64,000 nt of DNA. Origin: Gossypium raimondii (lineage: Eukaryota > Streptophyta > Magnoliopsida > Malvales > Malvaceae). Below the pieces are notes generated by a model. It saw nothing but the letters and a program-made list of their open reading frames with translations. It was not told the DNA's origin and ran no database searches. Shown here in pieces: positions 35,075 through 47,495 of this stretch (its first letter is position 1; each line of letters opens with the position of its first letter). A program made the position numbers and the translations under genes. The stretch is taken from contig NC_068576.1 of assembly GCF_025698545.1 (NCBI RefSeq), positions 56,828,094 to 56,892,093 on the forward strand, given 5' to 3'.

Positions 35075-38000
35075 TCAACTTCCAAACGAATTTCTACTGA
35101 GAGAAGGCGATGAGTTCAACATCTCTTGACCGACCTCCTTTATCTTGTTCAGTAGAAGCATCTGCTCGGTTTCGAGCTGTACCATGTATTCTTCTTGCAT
35201 ATCTTGAAGAGCTTCGAGTTCACTGAGTGGAGTTGAAATCCCTTCGAGGATGCCATCATCGATTAAAGATTGAAGCTTGATCATCATTTGTTTCATCTGT
35301 ACAAAACCCGCATCCAACAAAATATGTCAGGGTTCGATTTGTTCGGTCTATTCACTAGTTCATTAAGTGATCAATGGGTAAAAGTACTACGGAGGTCCTT
35401 ATACTAAAAATCGAATTGTATTTTGTCAATTCTACTCAAAAAATGAGCAAATTAATTCATGTGCGTTAAATTCAAGATTCCTTCTATTAAAAAGTTCATC
35501 AATTTCTACTGTTAAAAATAACATGGCTGACAGAATAATAGTCGAAATTGATAAAAATTTTAACTGAAAGAACCAATTACTCTTTGATTTAACACACAGA
35601 AACTAATTTGTTCATTTTTTTAATAAATGAGATAGAATACAATCTGACTCCTTGTGCTTTTATTGTGATCAATGATGATCGAGATAAACAAGATGTTTTC
35701 ACCTGGCTCGATATTTGATGAGCTTTTGTCAAGGATGTATCAGGGTCGACACTCGGTTTTTTCTCTAGTTCCGGAACTTTTCTCGTAACTTGAATGTGAA
35801 TCTCTCCCCTTTTGACCCCTTGAAGCGGTATCCACTTGTCAGCCATCTGGTTTGGAGGCAATCTCTGATATTCTACAACACAATCACCTATGCTCGATGT
35901 CGGTAGCACCGCGTTGTGGTCTTTCACGTGCAACTCTAAAGGATTGCCATTGTCGGGGAATTCCAATGTTTGATGCCACTTAGGATTTAATGTTTTGTAC
36001 ATAACCTGCAGGGGCAATCCATGGAACCATCAAACACTATTGCCATTGTCACTGCAAATATTTATTTTCGTGAAGGATGAAAGATCGTGCAAAGGGAGAG
36101 GGGTGCAGGCAGTGGCCTTGACCCCCAAAAGATGAAAAATTTTTTGTATAGTCCCTTTAGTTTTTAGAAAATCACAAATTAATATAATAGTAAAATTACA
36201 CTTTGGCCTCCCAAAAAATAAAATTCACTTGAAAAACATACCAGCATATATATATTGCAATTATTTCAAAATTATGTTGTCTCAATACCTTTGTTCGTCT
36301 CTTCAAGTTTCCATACTGCACCCTAACATATGGATCACTTGTCCCCCTTAGATCAGCAGCTACGAGATCTCTTGCTTCGATAAGCACAAGTTCAATCCAA
36401 CCATTGCCAGAATATGAAGAACCCTTGAGGAAAAAATGAACACGTATCAGCATAGATGCACTTCAGATCGAAGATCATCAACTAGTATGCATTATATCAT
36501 AAAGGCCATGCAGGTAGGTTTAAAAGTGCTACCCAACTTGCTTATGCACATAACCTTATTTACTAAAATCATTTACAATATGTTGCATATGTTCGAAGTT
36601 TTCTTTCTGTGAACCAAATGATTTAGCCTGAAGTTAAATGTCTTTTATATATACATGTAGGTTTAAAAGAGCTACCCAACTCGCTTATGCACGTAACGCT
36701 ATTTACTAAAAACATGTATTTCTGTGAATCAAACGAACGCCACTTTTGCATATAAATGACATTTTATCTTTAGGCTAAATTGTTTGGTTCACACAAAGAA
36801 TATTATGAAAACATGCGTACATGTTTTTAGTAGATAAAGTTACGTGCATAAGTGAGTTGAGAGTAAAAGTATATGGAAGTCTTTGTATTAGGAGTCGAAT
36901 TGCATTTTACTCCCTCTCCTCAAAAAATGTGTAAACTAGTTTTTGTATATTAGATCAAAGAGCAAACCAGTCATTTGTTAAAAATTTCATACATTTTTAC
37001 TGTTAAAAACTGGTCCTTATACCTCAGCATGAAGTACACATGGCACATGTAATTGCCTAGTCATTCTGTCAATTAAACCAGTTTTCAAAAGTAAAAATGG
37101 ATGGAATTTTTAACAAAAAAGACCAGTTTGCTCTTTGATTTAATATACAGAGACTAATTTGCCCATTTTTTTAGTAAAGATGGCAAAATGCAATCCAACT
37201 CCAGGAGCCTCCATGAGACTTTTGTCGTGAGCAGAGTAGCACTTTTAAACCTACCAGCATGGCCTGTGTAATATATTATTTTAATTCTTTTTCCCCATAG
37301 CTACTATTTTTTTTCCTTCCTTCAAAAGATTACAGCAATGCTCTACCACTTCATGCAAAAAAAAAAAAAAGTTACCCTTGATCCTTCATAGTCATCGATC
37401 CGAACTGCTTCTATCTGGATCCTTAGTTCTCCTGAATTCACTTTCTCAAGAGGGATCCACACATCCCTCGGTGACCCTTCTACCAATCCCTCGAGACTTA
37501 TATGCGCACTGCCAATGCTGTCATCTCCAAAGACCTCTTCAGTGTAGCATTTTATCTTCAGATATTCGTTATCTCCTATTTCATCAAACTCGAATCTCTG
37601 GTTCCAAACCGGATTAAAAGAATGTGCAGTCTTTGTTTTCTGAAGAACCTGAAAAGAATTCATAGTAAAGATCAACGGTAAGCATAATTAATTCCGGTAT
37701 AATAATGTGTAATATTACACTCACAACCTCAACTCCATCATACCTTTCCATATTGCAATTTAACATATGGATTACACTTTCCACTTTTGTCTTTCGTAAT
37801 AAGATCCTTCCCTTCCACAACTGTTACAATAATTTTCCTTCCAGTTCCTGGAAGGAAATTTGATGACCCGTTCAGTGACGGTTGTGAGCTAACACGGAGG
37901 TTGTTGAAGCTAAGAGAACCATCGGAAAATTGCCATTCTTTTATCACAAGCTTCACTGCCAACTGCTCAGCACATATGAATTTCGATAGTTTAATATTCT

Positions 38001-41000
38001 ACTGAAGAAATTTATATACACATACATTACACATGAAAGGCTAATAAATATTCATTCACCATTAAATCCAAAAACACACTAATAATTGGCAATGATTTCT
38101 TGGACCCTAAGTGCATCCAACATACCCACATTGCACAATTAATTTAGGATATAAGCAACATCTTTTTATCAAATATAACAGGTTATAATATGCCATAAGT
38201 CTATGTAGTTTTCAAAATTTTGGAATTTAGTTCCTTTACTTTTATTTTCATAAATTTAGTCCCTCTATTTTTTCAGATTTCAAAATTCAAGTCCAGCACT
38301 GTTAAAATATTTTTGCTAAATTCAGGTTAACATTGTTAAAATGTCACGCCAATAAATTTAACAAAAAAATTTCACAGTGTTAACAGTTGAACCTGAATTT
38401 GAAATCTGAAAGTAAATGAGCTAAATTAATGAAAATAAAAGTAGAAGGACTAAATTCCAAATTTTTGAAGAGTACAGGGACTTATAACATATTTTAACTA
38501 GTATAACACATCATCATTATGAATTCTATCCTTTTACCTTCCAATTACGGCAATCAAGAAATAGGTTTACTGAGAGAGTGAGAAACAGAAAAAAGCACGT
38601 TGCGTCATACCTCCCCTATATTGACACCTTCAAATGGAAGAACCATTTCAACAGCTTTGCCACAAGATTCAGAATGCCTGGCTATTACACTCGAGTCTGG
38701 CCCTATCGCCCAAAAGGTTGTGGAATCATCTGTATTGTATCTCATCTGTTCAATGGACATGTAAATGGGAAATCAACTTACCAGTGCCACAAAAGATGAT
38801 CAATAGCATGTTACTCTGTCATATTCATAAGGTAATGATTTATCCAAAATTGGAAGCTTGGAAACAGGAAAACCAGAGGCAAGCATAAAAAAATTACAGG
38901 TTATTTTCCTATATAGACCTTTTCTGCAGCTAAACTACTTATGTAACATATGAAAGCAAAGCCAGTATTCGACATCTTTAACATTAGGGTAAACTACACA
39001 CAAGGTCACTAAACTATTAGTAAGTTTACGTTTTGGTCACTTAACTTCAAAAAGTTATAAAATGGTCATTAAACTGTTCGAAAGTTATTATTTAAGTCAC
39101 TAGGCTGTTAAAAGCGTTGTCATATGGCGTTCTTTGTTCGCACTGCCTGCACCAATCGAAAACTCTCCTTCCCCTTCTCTTTTACAATTTAGTTTTTTTT
39201 TTTATTTTTTTATGAAAGAACTTTGAACGTAGGAATCTGCAAACCAAAATTCAAACAACTTTTTTCTTTAACCTCCGACCTTGATTGTTAGACCGGCTTG
39301 GATCTAAAGTGTGTTTTTTTACCGCCGATGGGTACGGATTCACCGTACTGATCATCGAATTATCACTTAGAGCTTACTAGTTGAACTTTTAAAAAAAAAA
39401 CACCTTAACCCAGTGACTTAAATAAAAATTTTCAAGTTAAGTGACTTAAATGAATAATTCGGTGACTATTTTGTAACTTTTAACCAAAACATAAATTTAC
39501 TAATAGTTAATTGACCTTGGGTGTAGTTTAAGTAAATTTTATTTCCATAGGGTCCCAAGGGTCCAATATTTATATTGCTTGCATTTCTCTTACACCATAA
39601 GAAAACTACTTAACATCATAGATCAATCTTTGGATTTGGAAATTTTGATAAAATAAGCATCAACTTTACATTACCTTAATCTCACAGCTTGCTAGATAGT
39701 CACACATCATTCTGCCAGGAGTATGCTCAAAGAGATGGAATCGAACGATTCCTGTATTATCATGTAAAATCATGTTAAATGTCGAATCCCATTGCGGACT
39801 GGAACCTGGCCTCACATTTGTTCTTCTGGTTAGCTCTCCTAACTCAACTTCAACAAATGTCTGTAGATCTTTATCATCAGAGTGCTCTCGTAAACCATCT
39901 ACACCAGAACTTGGTTGCCTTCTTGATGGGCTTCCTTTTAAGCTACTCCTAGAAAGTTTATTTCCAGAAATGACTGTCACATAAACAATACCACCAACAG
40001 CCTTCTTCCTTAAATCTACAGCTGATAAAGAGAAACATTGACGACGAGGTTCAACCATTGTCTTAGCTAAGGTATCAGTCAAAAGTTTAACCTGCACTAC
40101 GGGAAACAAGTTAAGAATTAGCCAATTAGTGGCAAGTAAAAGTTAAAATTATTGAGATGACCTGTTGGTGATGAAACAGTATTGAAGAAACATACCAACC
40201 AAGAAGAAACACCTGGCAGCTCTGTTCCACTGCCAAAGGTAACTGTTATCCTAACTTCAGGAGTGGATATAAACGAGTACAGAATTGCTTTCCCATCCAG
40301 AATTGGCATCAAGAGAAGCTGCAGAACGTAAATAAGGCATAATATCAATATATCATAATCAACATGCGAAGAGTCAATACCATTTAAAACTCATCAATGG
40401 TATTGACTTTAAAACAAGGGCAGCAAGTTGGATGACAGCCTTTTTAAGAATGACACAACAGTAAAGGAAAGTTTTTATTTTTTATCATCAAATGTTGATG
40501 GCCATTTCTTAAGATCCATATCTGAAAGCTATATACTCGTAACAATAATTTGTTAATACTCCATATCCAAAGACTTAAATAAGTAAATTTATAAATCAAT
40601 CCATCAAATAGGTCAAGTTTCTAGATAGGACTTCGTTAACCTATAAAAAGGAAAGAATGAAGGGATACATGGCAGAAACATTTCGACGTACATCACCCTT
40701 AATGCGAAGGCTATTTATAACAATCTTTGCAGTTCCAAAGAATGGCTTAGCCACCTTGGCAAGCAACATAATGCTGATGTCAGTTGTGTCCCAATCAAAA
40801 CCCAAGCGCATAACTTGCTGTCAAAATGAACAACAGATGCTTTGGTGAAGATGTCTTTTCATATTAACCCTCTATTCCTTCATGGTAGAAAAGTATAAAG
40901 GAAAGTGAAGTTGGATAATAAGTTGTAATCGAAAAACCAAAATCCAAACCTGATCACCAAAAGTTGACCAACGAGTCCCTTGAAGACCCAACCAAGGTGG

Positions 41001-43074
41001 AGACGAACCTAGTGAAAACTCCAGCAATTCTAACTTTTCCTACAAGAATCAAAGTCTTATTGTTGAACACATTTCTAAGATTAACATCAACCAAAAGGCT
41101 CAAACTGTTAGTTTGAACTTTTTCATCAAAGCTGAATGCAAACTCACTTACAATAAGTCTTGATTTGTTACGTTTCAAGCGTTTCTGCATGCAAGAAGAT
41201 TCAATTAGTCACTTCAAAGTGGAGAATAGAGGATAGAAAGAACAACAGATGGACATTCAATTTGTCTATCAATAGAACCTTTGACAGATAAGAGTTAGAT
41301 GCAAACTTAAGCATTTCCCAAAGTTCATATAAACAAACATATATTTGTGTGGGTGCATCACCAGGCAATCCAATGCCCAGTATGTTAATCTAGAAGGAAG
41401 TGTCATGCAAAGATCCAACAAGTTTTGGACTGGATATGCACGCTTAAAACTGGAACTTGAAGTAAGACTAAATTCACATAATGCTCACCTCAACAATGGA
41501 TTGAAACCTTAATGAAAGCTTTGGATTTATGTAGTTGGACCAAATCTCTATTAAAAGCTTGTTTAGCCACTCACAGTGCTCCAATGGTGTTTTTGGCTGT
41601 TTAAAAGTGTCAAATATTTGATTATGGTAAAACTCATATATATAAGTAGAAAATTAAAGAAAGTGTAGGTACCGAGGAACTTAGTGCAAATCGCTTCCAC
41701 TTCTCATTCAAGTCTTCAACAGCCATTCGATGTTGATGATTACGATGCTGCAATGGAAGAGAAATACCTTATGTCACCATAATAAAAATTTTAAATACCA
41801 ATTGCCAGAACACCCTCGGCAAATGGCAAAGGGGAAAATCCTACAAAAAGTTTTTTACCCCCAAACATTTAGATATTACAAAATAGTATCAAATAAAATC
41901 CAAAGTGAAGAAAAGAAAAACATGACTAGAATGAGCCACAAGGTCCATAACAACAATTAAAGTGCTTAGTTATTATTAGTATCAAATAAGAGAAACCGAG
42001 ACAACCTACACCATTACCTTGGATTGAAAAATATAAATAATGCTTAGAGAATGGTTGAGCAGCTATATTGATGAAAGGGGAAACAGAAATTGGACCTACA
42101 TGTCGCTTTAAATCTTTTAATGCGACCCTCATAGCTAGCTGAATCTCCAAGCAAATATTAGCTAATAGGACTATGCCTAGCTAGTTCAAAATCCAACTAA
42201 AAGACAGATAAGCATACAATAGAATTCAATATATGCCAGTTTCCCTTTCAAAAATGAACTTCATCAGCACTCTTGTCTTAAAAGTAACAATGATATTTGA
42301 CATGGTAAAGGAGAGCAATAGCAATTGTGTAGTATCAAGTGCCAGAATAATGTAAAAGACCATGTTCCTCCCCAATGAGAACCATTGTCTGGCTATTTGA
42401 GAACAAATCAAAACAATTTACAAATATTGAGCCAACTTGAAAGTAATTATCAAAACAGAAGCAGGTCAAAGGGGGAAACTTAAAATCCAATACATGTTTT
42501 ATCAAAAAAGAAAAACTAATTTATATGTAAGCCTATTTACAGTTTGGACCTAAAATGGAGCAACTTAGGAATAATTAAAGTATTTTGTAATACTTTAAGC
42601 TCTTCTCACACTGCATTTTAATGGCAGATAGAAAATCTATAATGGGAAAAAAAGATAAAAAGTAATGAAGATCTGTAATTTTTGTCAAAACTTGTAAAAA
42701 AAAAAAGTAATACAGATTCCAATAACTAAGGAATATTACACTGAAAATTGTAATTCAAAAGACAAAGTACAACAGAATCATTTATTTACTAAACAATCTC
42801 CTATCGACATTAAAGCTGTTTAGATATCCCACTAAGCATATAAAACAGATCAAAAAAGAAAAGAATTTACCTGAACAGTTACCCAAACAGCAAGAACAAG
42901 AGGAACCCAATTAGATAAAGAGAAAATCCATTTCTCCAAAGCCCATAACATCAAAACCAAAGGGATCAACAAAGGAAGATAAGGCTTCTCCATCATGACA
43001 TTGTTGAAAAAGTCCATAACTCCATCAACATTAAATACGCTTCTTCTTTTTCTCCTACCCATTTCAACAAACAC
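35075..43074 (-). CDS. NTMC2T3: SMP/C2-domain membrane contact-site protein (NTMC2T3-like), 14 exons
   Basis: Predicted ER-anchored tether/lipid-transfer protein of the plant synaptotagmin-like NTMC2 group, 820 aa from 43074 or 816 aa from the better-conserved MGRRKRR start at 43062. Exons (minus): 43074-42871, 41747-41673, 41596-41489, 41184-41152, 41039-40950, 40817-40692, 40318-40196, 40091-39675, 38745-38611, 37962-37744, 37648-37376, 36423-36289, 36005-35703, 35296-35075; all GT-AG, all phase 0. An N-terminal hydrophobic hairpin (about 30-68, PYLPLLIPLVLMLWALEKW) is followed by an SMP domain (about 85-265), then C2 domains near 285-390, 478-590 (KDLITKDKSGKCNPYVK) and 610-715 (RDLVAADLRGTSDPYVRVQ), and a C-terminal coiled coil (750-800). 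The last two C2 domains keep the acidic loop residues for Ca/lipid binding. Length agrees with the Arabidopsis type-3 member as I recall it. Confidence 0.92.
35385..35655. repeat. Foldback repeat family A, copy 3 (intron 13 of NTMC2T3-like gene)
   Basis: Runs from CTTATACTAAAAATCGAATTG to ATACAATCTGACTCCTTG, with GTTCATCAATTTCTACTG facing GAAATTGATAAAAATTTTAAC. It lies wholly in the last intron. Confidence 0.6.
36085..36235. repeat. Dispersed GC-edged repeat in intron 12 of the NTMC2T3-like gene
   Basis: A fragment with CCTTGACCCCCAAAAGATGA and ACTTTGGCCTCCCAAAAA resembles copies near 3680, 15855, 55050 and 58290. Non-coding. Confidence 0.4.
36487..37280. mobile_element. Nested foldback element in intron 11 of the NTMC2T3-like gene
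   Basis: The left end (GGCCATGCAGGTAGGTTTAA then AAGTGCTACC) is the reverse complement of the right end (GTAGCACTTTTAAACCTACC then AGCATGGCC). Inside lie a direct repeat of the left arm at about 36655-36720, an inverted one at about 36800-36860, and an intact family A foldback at 36865-37235. The nesting indicates at least two successive insertions. Confidence 0.7.
36865..37235. repeat. Foldback repeat family A, copy 4 (best preserved)
   Basis: Left arm GGAGTCGAATTGCATTTTAC with GATCAAAGAGCAAACCAGTC faces right arm GACCAGTTTGCTCTTTGAT and AAAATGCAATCCAACTCC. The centre holds CTCAGCATGAAGTACACATG. About 370 bases, terminal inverted repeats over roughly 150 bases each. Confidence 0.75.
38190..38505. 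repeat. Foldback repeat family B, copy 3 (intron 9 of NTMC2T3-like gene)
   Basis: AAGTCTATGTAGTTTTCAAA and TAGTCCCTCTATTTTTTCAG on the left face GTAGAAGGACTAAATTCCAA and TACAGGGACTTATAAC on the right. The spacer contains TTAACATTGTTAAAATG. Non-coding. Confidence 0.6.
38989..39531. mobile_element. Foldback MITE in intron 8 of NTMC2T3-like gene
   Basis: Left end GTAAACTACACACAAGGTCA faces right end TTGACCTTGGGTGTAGTTTA; both continue with TTACTAATAG/CTATTAGTAA. About 540 bases with an internal non-repeated, less AT-rich segment near 39120-39340. No clear target-site duplication was identified. Confidence 0.7.
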
Positions 43075-43589
43075 CTACAGGATTAAAATATAATCTTTCA
43101 AATCTCTTTTTCCCCCTTTGAAGTTCTCTGCTCGAATTCACCAAAATCGATACTTTCAAAATTCCCCCACCATTAAAATGGAGGAAACAAAGAAAAGGGG
43201 ATATGAGAATAGTATTCAGTTGATTCAAATTATATTGGAAAACTCATAAAAGGAAACAAATATCCAAAGAGACAAACTTTGGGTCTCCATTTCTTTTTTT
43301 CCTGTAAGAGAATTAAGAACCGGAGAATAGATGGAGAAGAAAAGTCAAAGTCAGTCTAAAGGGTACAATACAACTAGAAGAACCGTAATGACTAAACTAT
43401 AATTAATTAATATTATTTTTTCTCTTTTTGGTCTTTAATAAATAATATAATAATATCGTTAAGACTTTAAAAGAAGGGCCCAAAAGAAAGTGATAATATA
43501 ATTTTTGGCCCCTAAAATTAGAAATTAGGCCACTTTGGTACCTGAACTTGGCAACTATGTCTATTTTGGTTTCCAAACTTGGATTGCGT

Positions 43590-43880
43590 CAATATTTGAT
43601 AATGTAACCAGTGTTACTAAAATAGGATTGGATCGATTGAAAAAAGAACCAATCAATATAACAGTCCGAACAAAGAAGTTGAATCGATTGAATCAGAAAC
43701 TGCTTTAAATTGGTAAAAATAAAAGATTTGAGACAAAAATCAATAGCCGAACAAGTTGAACCGATTTAATTAAAAATTATATTTTTTTATTTTTTTTAAT
43801 TATTGTTTGTCTAGTGGTCAAATCGGTTGAATTGGAAACTAATGGTCTAACCAGTTCAACCACTGGTTTGATTATTAAAA
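43590..43880. repeat. Dispersed repeat with GGTTGAA/TTCAACC words
   Basis: Left part has GGATTGGATCGATTGAA and the right part has CTAACCAGTTCAACCACTGG. Similar word sets recur near 430-600, 57410-57610, 60200-60430 and 62620-62930. A low-copy relationship to a foldback element is inferred. Confidence 0.4.
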
Positions 43881-44722
43881 TATTGAGTATTGTATCACGT
43901 CATTGCCAGAAAATTTATATAATTTTTTAAAATGTCAAGTGTTGACGTGGCACGATTTTAAAGTATCACATCATCAAACTTTTATATTTTTCAAATTTAA
44001 GGACCAAAATAAATATAGTTGTCACGTTTAAGTGTCAAGGTGAGCAAAAAAATGTACAAATTCAAAAATTGATCTAGTTATCAAAATCAGGGGACAAATT
44101 TTATATTATCCCAAAGGAAAATATAGTTAAGAACATGTTTAATTAATGTAATAAGAAAGCAGATTTGGATTATCTTTTGTTACTAAACTAATAAAATACC
44201 ATTCAAAACCAATGGTTGAATTGTTTCTTAGGGCCCACCAATTGTTTGTCTTATTTTTAATAAATAATTAAAACATTTTATCAAGTTTGTTGAAAAAAGT
44301 TATAAATATAATTTATTTATTTATTTAGTTATAATTTTACTTTTTGGTTGCTTTTTCTATTGACCTTCTAGATTTGATTAAATTTAACTTTTTGTAAGGT
44401 GATTAAATTTATTTGATTGTTTTTTGAATGTTAATTTTACTTTTAGTTTCTTATCATGTCGGTTCTTTTTAATGTAATTTTCTCACCCCTTAAATAGGAG
44501 GATAATATATTTCAATGTACTCAAATCTGCGTCCTTCTACACGGATAATAATATTGATACTAATCGAACTAAAACTCGATTGACAATTTTATTTGATTAT
44601 TAAAAAAAGAGGGGAATAGAAAAAAATAAAAACAAAAGTCTAGGTTATTAGAAACGGTTGAAGAATTTATTTGATCATCAAGACATCAACTACCACAAAA
44701 TTGAAGTAGACCATGAAGGGAA

Positions 44723-45054
44723 TAGACCTGTCCATGGGCAGGGCAGGGCCTGAAAAAAGTTCGGCCCACCTCCTAGGCCCGGGCCCGGCCTGAGAAAAAT
44801 ATCATAAGCCCGAGTCTGGCCAGACCCATTTTCAAAATAAACATTAAAAAATTATTTTAAAAATAAAAAAAATTTATTTTAAAAGTATTTTAAAATTAAA
44901 AATTAAAAAATATATATTTATTATATTCGGGCCCGGGCCCGAGGCCTTTTTTTGCCCAAGCCCATATTTCGAGCCTATATTTTTACCCGAACCCTCCCAT
45001 ATTTCGAGTGGGCCGTCGGGCCGGGCCGGGCAGCCCGGCCCATGGACAGATCTA
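44723..45054. mobile_element. GC-rich MITE with 8-9 bp target-site duplication
   Basis: Terminal inverted repeats TAGACCTGTCCATGGGC at the left and GCCCATGGACAGATCTA at the right enclose about 330 bases with GGCCCGGGCCCGG and GGGCCGGGCCGGG blocks around an AT-rich core. The flanks GAAGGGAA(T) at 44715-44723 and 45055-45063 are identical, as expected of a target-site duplication of 8 or 9 bases (hAT or Mutator-like). The open frame at 44952-45146 runs through the element and is not a gene. Confidence 0.88.
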
Positions 45055-46199
45055 GAAGGGAATGGTGTGGTTTACATTTACTTTTTCCTGAAAAAATAAA
45101 AATAAAAATGAAATTAATATTTAATGTTTATTTTTTATTACTTTAACTTTAATTTTTTTTAATTTAGCCCTTATTTTTTAAATTTAGTTAAATTACTTTT
45201 CTTCTTAAAAAACTAATTAAGTTATTAAAACTTTAACTTTAGTAAATCACGTAATGTTTGAGTGCAATTCATAAAAATATCAAGGTCGACACTATTAATT
45301 TTATTAATTTGCGTTAAAAGAATTATCCATGTCGACAATAAAATTAATATTATAATATATTAAGCCAAGAAAAAGGGTAAATAAAATTTTTTCAACGGAA
45401 TTGATAGATTGACTCGTGATACTAACTTCATACAAAAATCATAATAAATAAAGTTATATTAATAATTTTATGTATTTTTATTAAAAAATAATTTTATGTG
45501 AATAGTTGTCCCCACATCTTATTCTTGGATCCATAGATTTTGCTGCCAACTTTTTATGCTCTATTAAGCTCTTAATTCCATCCAAAACAAAACAAAATTT
45601 GGATCCCTATTTCAAATACTCAAACACGTGGACATCGAATATATATGACAACTATTTTATAGATAGTTCATATGAATCTTCCCAACACATTCAAGTATAC
45701 CTATAGATAGTTCATATGAGTTAATTGTAGATGGTTTTTTAATCAAACATATATGTAGGGGTGAAGTCAAAAAAATTTAAGATCGAAATTAAATTATAAT
45801 TTTTATGATAATAAAAATATATTTTAGATTAAATTAAAGATGTTCTTTCTTACGAAAATAACACTCTCTATCATTAGACATGTTTATGATTTGGATAGTC
45901 CATTTAATTTGGATTTATTTGGGCGGATTTGGATGATATATCCTTGATTTTAAGTTTGCCTAATTTGATTCAAAATCTAAATTAAATGATAAAAAATATT
46001 TTATTTTTACTTAATTATAAAATACATAAATATTAATATAAAAATACAAACTGTCGTGTTAATTTATTCATGTCCCAATTCAACTTAGAGTATAGATTTA
46101 TTCATAAATAGAGTTATTATTTTGATTCAATTGGATTATATATTGGATATAAATTTATATTTTGTAAATTAAATTATAAAATTTACCTTTAATAGTAAA

Positions 46200-46520
46200 A
46201 GTATTATAGAAGCTTCTATACTAGGAGTTAAATTGTATTTTATTTATTCTATTAAAAATAGGCAAATTTTTCTTTTGTGTGGTAGATCAAAGAACAAACT
46301 AGTCATCCTGTTAAAAAGTTCATCTATTTCTATTGTTAAAAATTGGTTATTGTACGTCAACATGAGGTATACGTGGGTGCCGTTGTCGAGTTATTCTATC
46401 AATTACATCAGTTTTTAATAGTACAAATGGATAGAATTTTTAACAGAAATAATCGGTCTGTTCATCGATCTAACATACAGGAATTAATTTACTTATTTTT
46501 TAGTATACGAGGAAAAACGT
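46200..46520. repeat. Foldback repeat family A, copy 5
   Basis: Starts CTATACTAGGAGTTAAATTG, contains ATCAAAGAACAAACTAGTCA, GTCAACATGAGGTATACGTG and TTTTTAATAGTACAAATGGA. The same order as copy 4 but more diverged. Confidence 0.6.
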
Positions 46521-46984
46521 AATTGACTTCAAATATATTAATATGACAAAATAACTTGTGCTAAATGGGTTCCAACCAGCCCAGTGCCCCAACACAATAA
46601 GGGCATTCTTTTAGCTTAAAGGATATATATAATTACACGAATATTTAAATATTTAGATATTACATAAAACAAAAGATAAATATATATATATATATATTAT
46701 AATGGGTTAACATTTGGTAACTGAAATTTTTTTTTTTTTACACAAGCCATGTTAAAAAATTATCACGTGTTTTTTAATATTTTACGATATTTCTATAAGA
46801 CATTTGTCATTCTCCCAACTTTATTTATGATATTTAAAATCTCCAATGACAATGTACTAAATATTTAAACTTGGAAGGCTCGCGTTAGATTATTAGAATT
46901 AAGTGACCGAATCATTATTTAAATAAAATACAGTGGTAAAATAAAATAAAAGTAAAATCCTATAGAACTACACTTTTTATTTTT

Positions 46985-47266
46985 TTAGAATAAGGTTTAA
47001 AACCTTATTAAACTCCATCTATTTGATATTGATTAAAATAAGGTATTTTAATGTTACTACACTTCTATTAGAATATGGTTTTACAAGCCTATAAATAGAC
47101 ATAATCTACTCCTATTGTAATTATTCGAATTCGACATGGTGAATTTTCTTCTCCTTTGTCCATGGTTTTTTCTCGAAAGGGTTTCCACGTAAAAGTCTGT
47201 GTGTTCTTTATTTTTATTTCTATTTTATTTGCGATATATTGTCATTACAGACATTCTATTTTTACA
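46985..47266 (+). repeat. Probable copia-type solo LTR fragment
   Basis: The left part TTAGAATAAGGTTTAAAACC, a TATA word at about 47091 (CTATAAATAGAC) and the tail with TTTCTCGAAAGGGTTTCCACG and ending TTTTTACA look like a short Ty1/copia LTR. A target-site duplication was not found, and no primer-binding site follows, so this is a remnant at most. Confidence 0.45.
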
Positions 47267-47451
47267 GACATATTTCTCAGGCGTAAAATACAGTGGCAAA
47301 TCTTTTGGCCAAAATTGAAAATCCAGAATTATTACGATTTCATCTATTGGAGGAACCTCCGCCTTCGATTAGAAAATTGCTTATGGTAGATTTTAATTTG
47401 TCCGCATTGAACTAAAATATTCTTTTGTTTCGCTTATGCTGTTTTACTTTA

Positions 47452-47454
<3 letters not shown>

Positions 47455-47493
<39 letters not shown>
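47455..47493. repeat. TA microsatellite
   Basis: About 19 TA dinucleotides in uninterrupted order; a candidate length-polymorphic locus. Similar shorter runs occur near 46682-46697 and 54519-54542. Confidence 0.85.

Positions 47494-47495
<2 letters not shown>

Noticed and set aside
44952-45146. 64-codon frame at the GC-rich block
   Set aside because: It spans the right end of a MITE and the target-site duplication, so it cannot be a conserved gene.
46926-47300. The repeated word AAAATACAGTGG on both sides of the copia-like LTR piece as a target-site duplication
   Set aside because: Copia elements make 5-base duplications, and this 12-base match lies tens of bases from the apparent ends.
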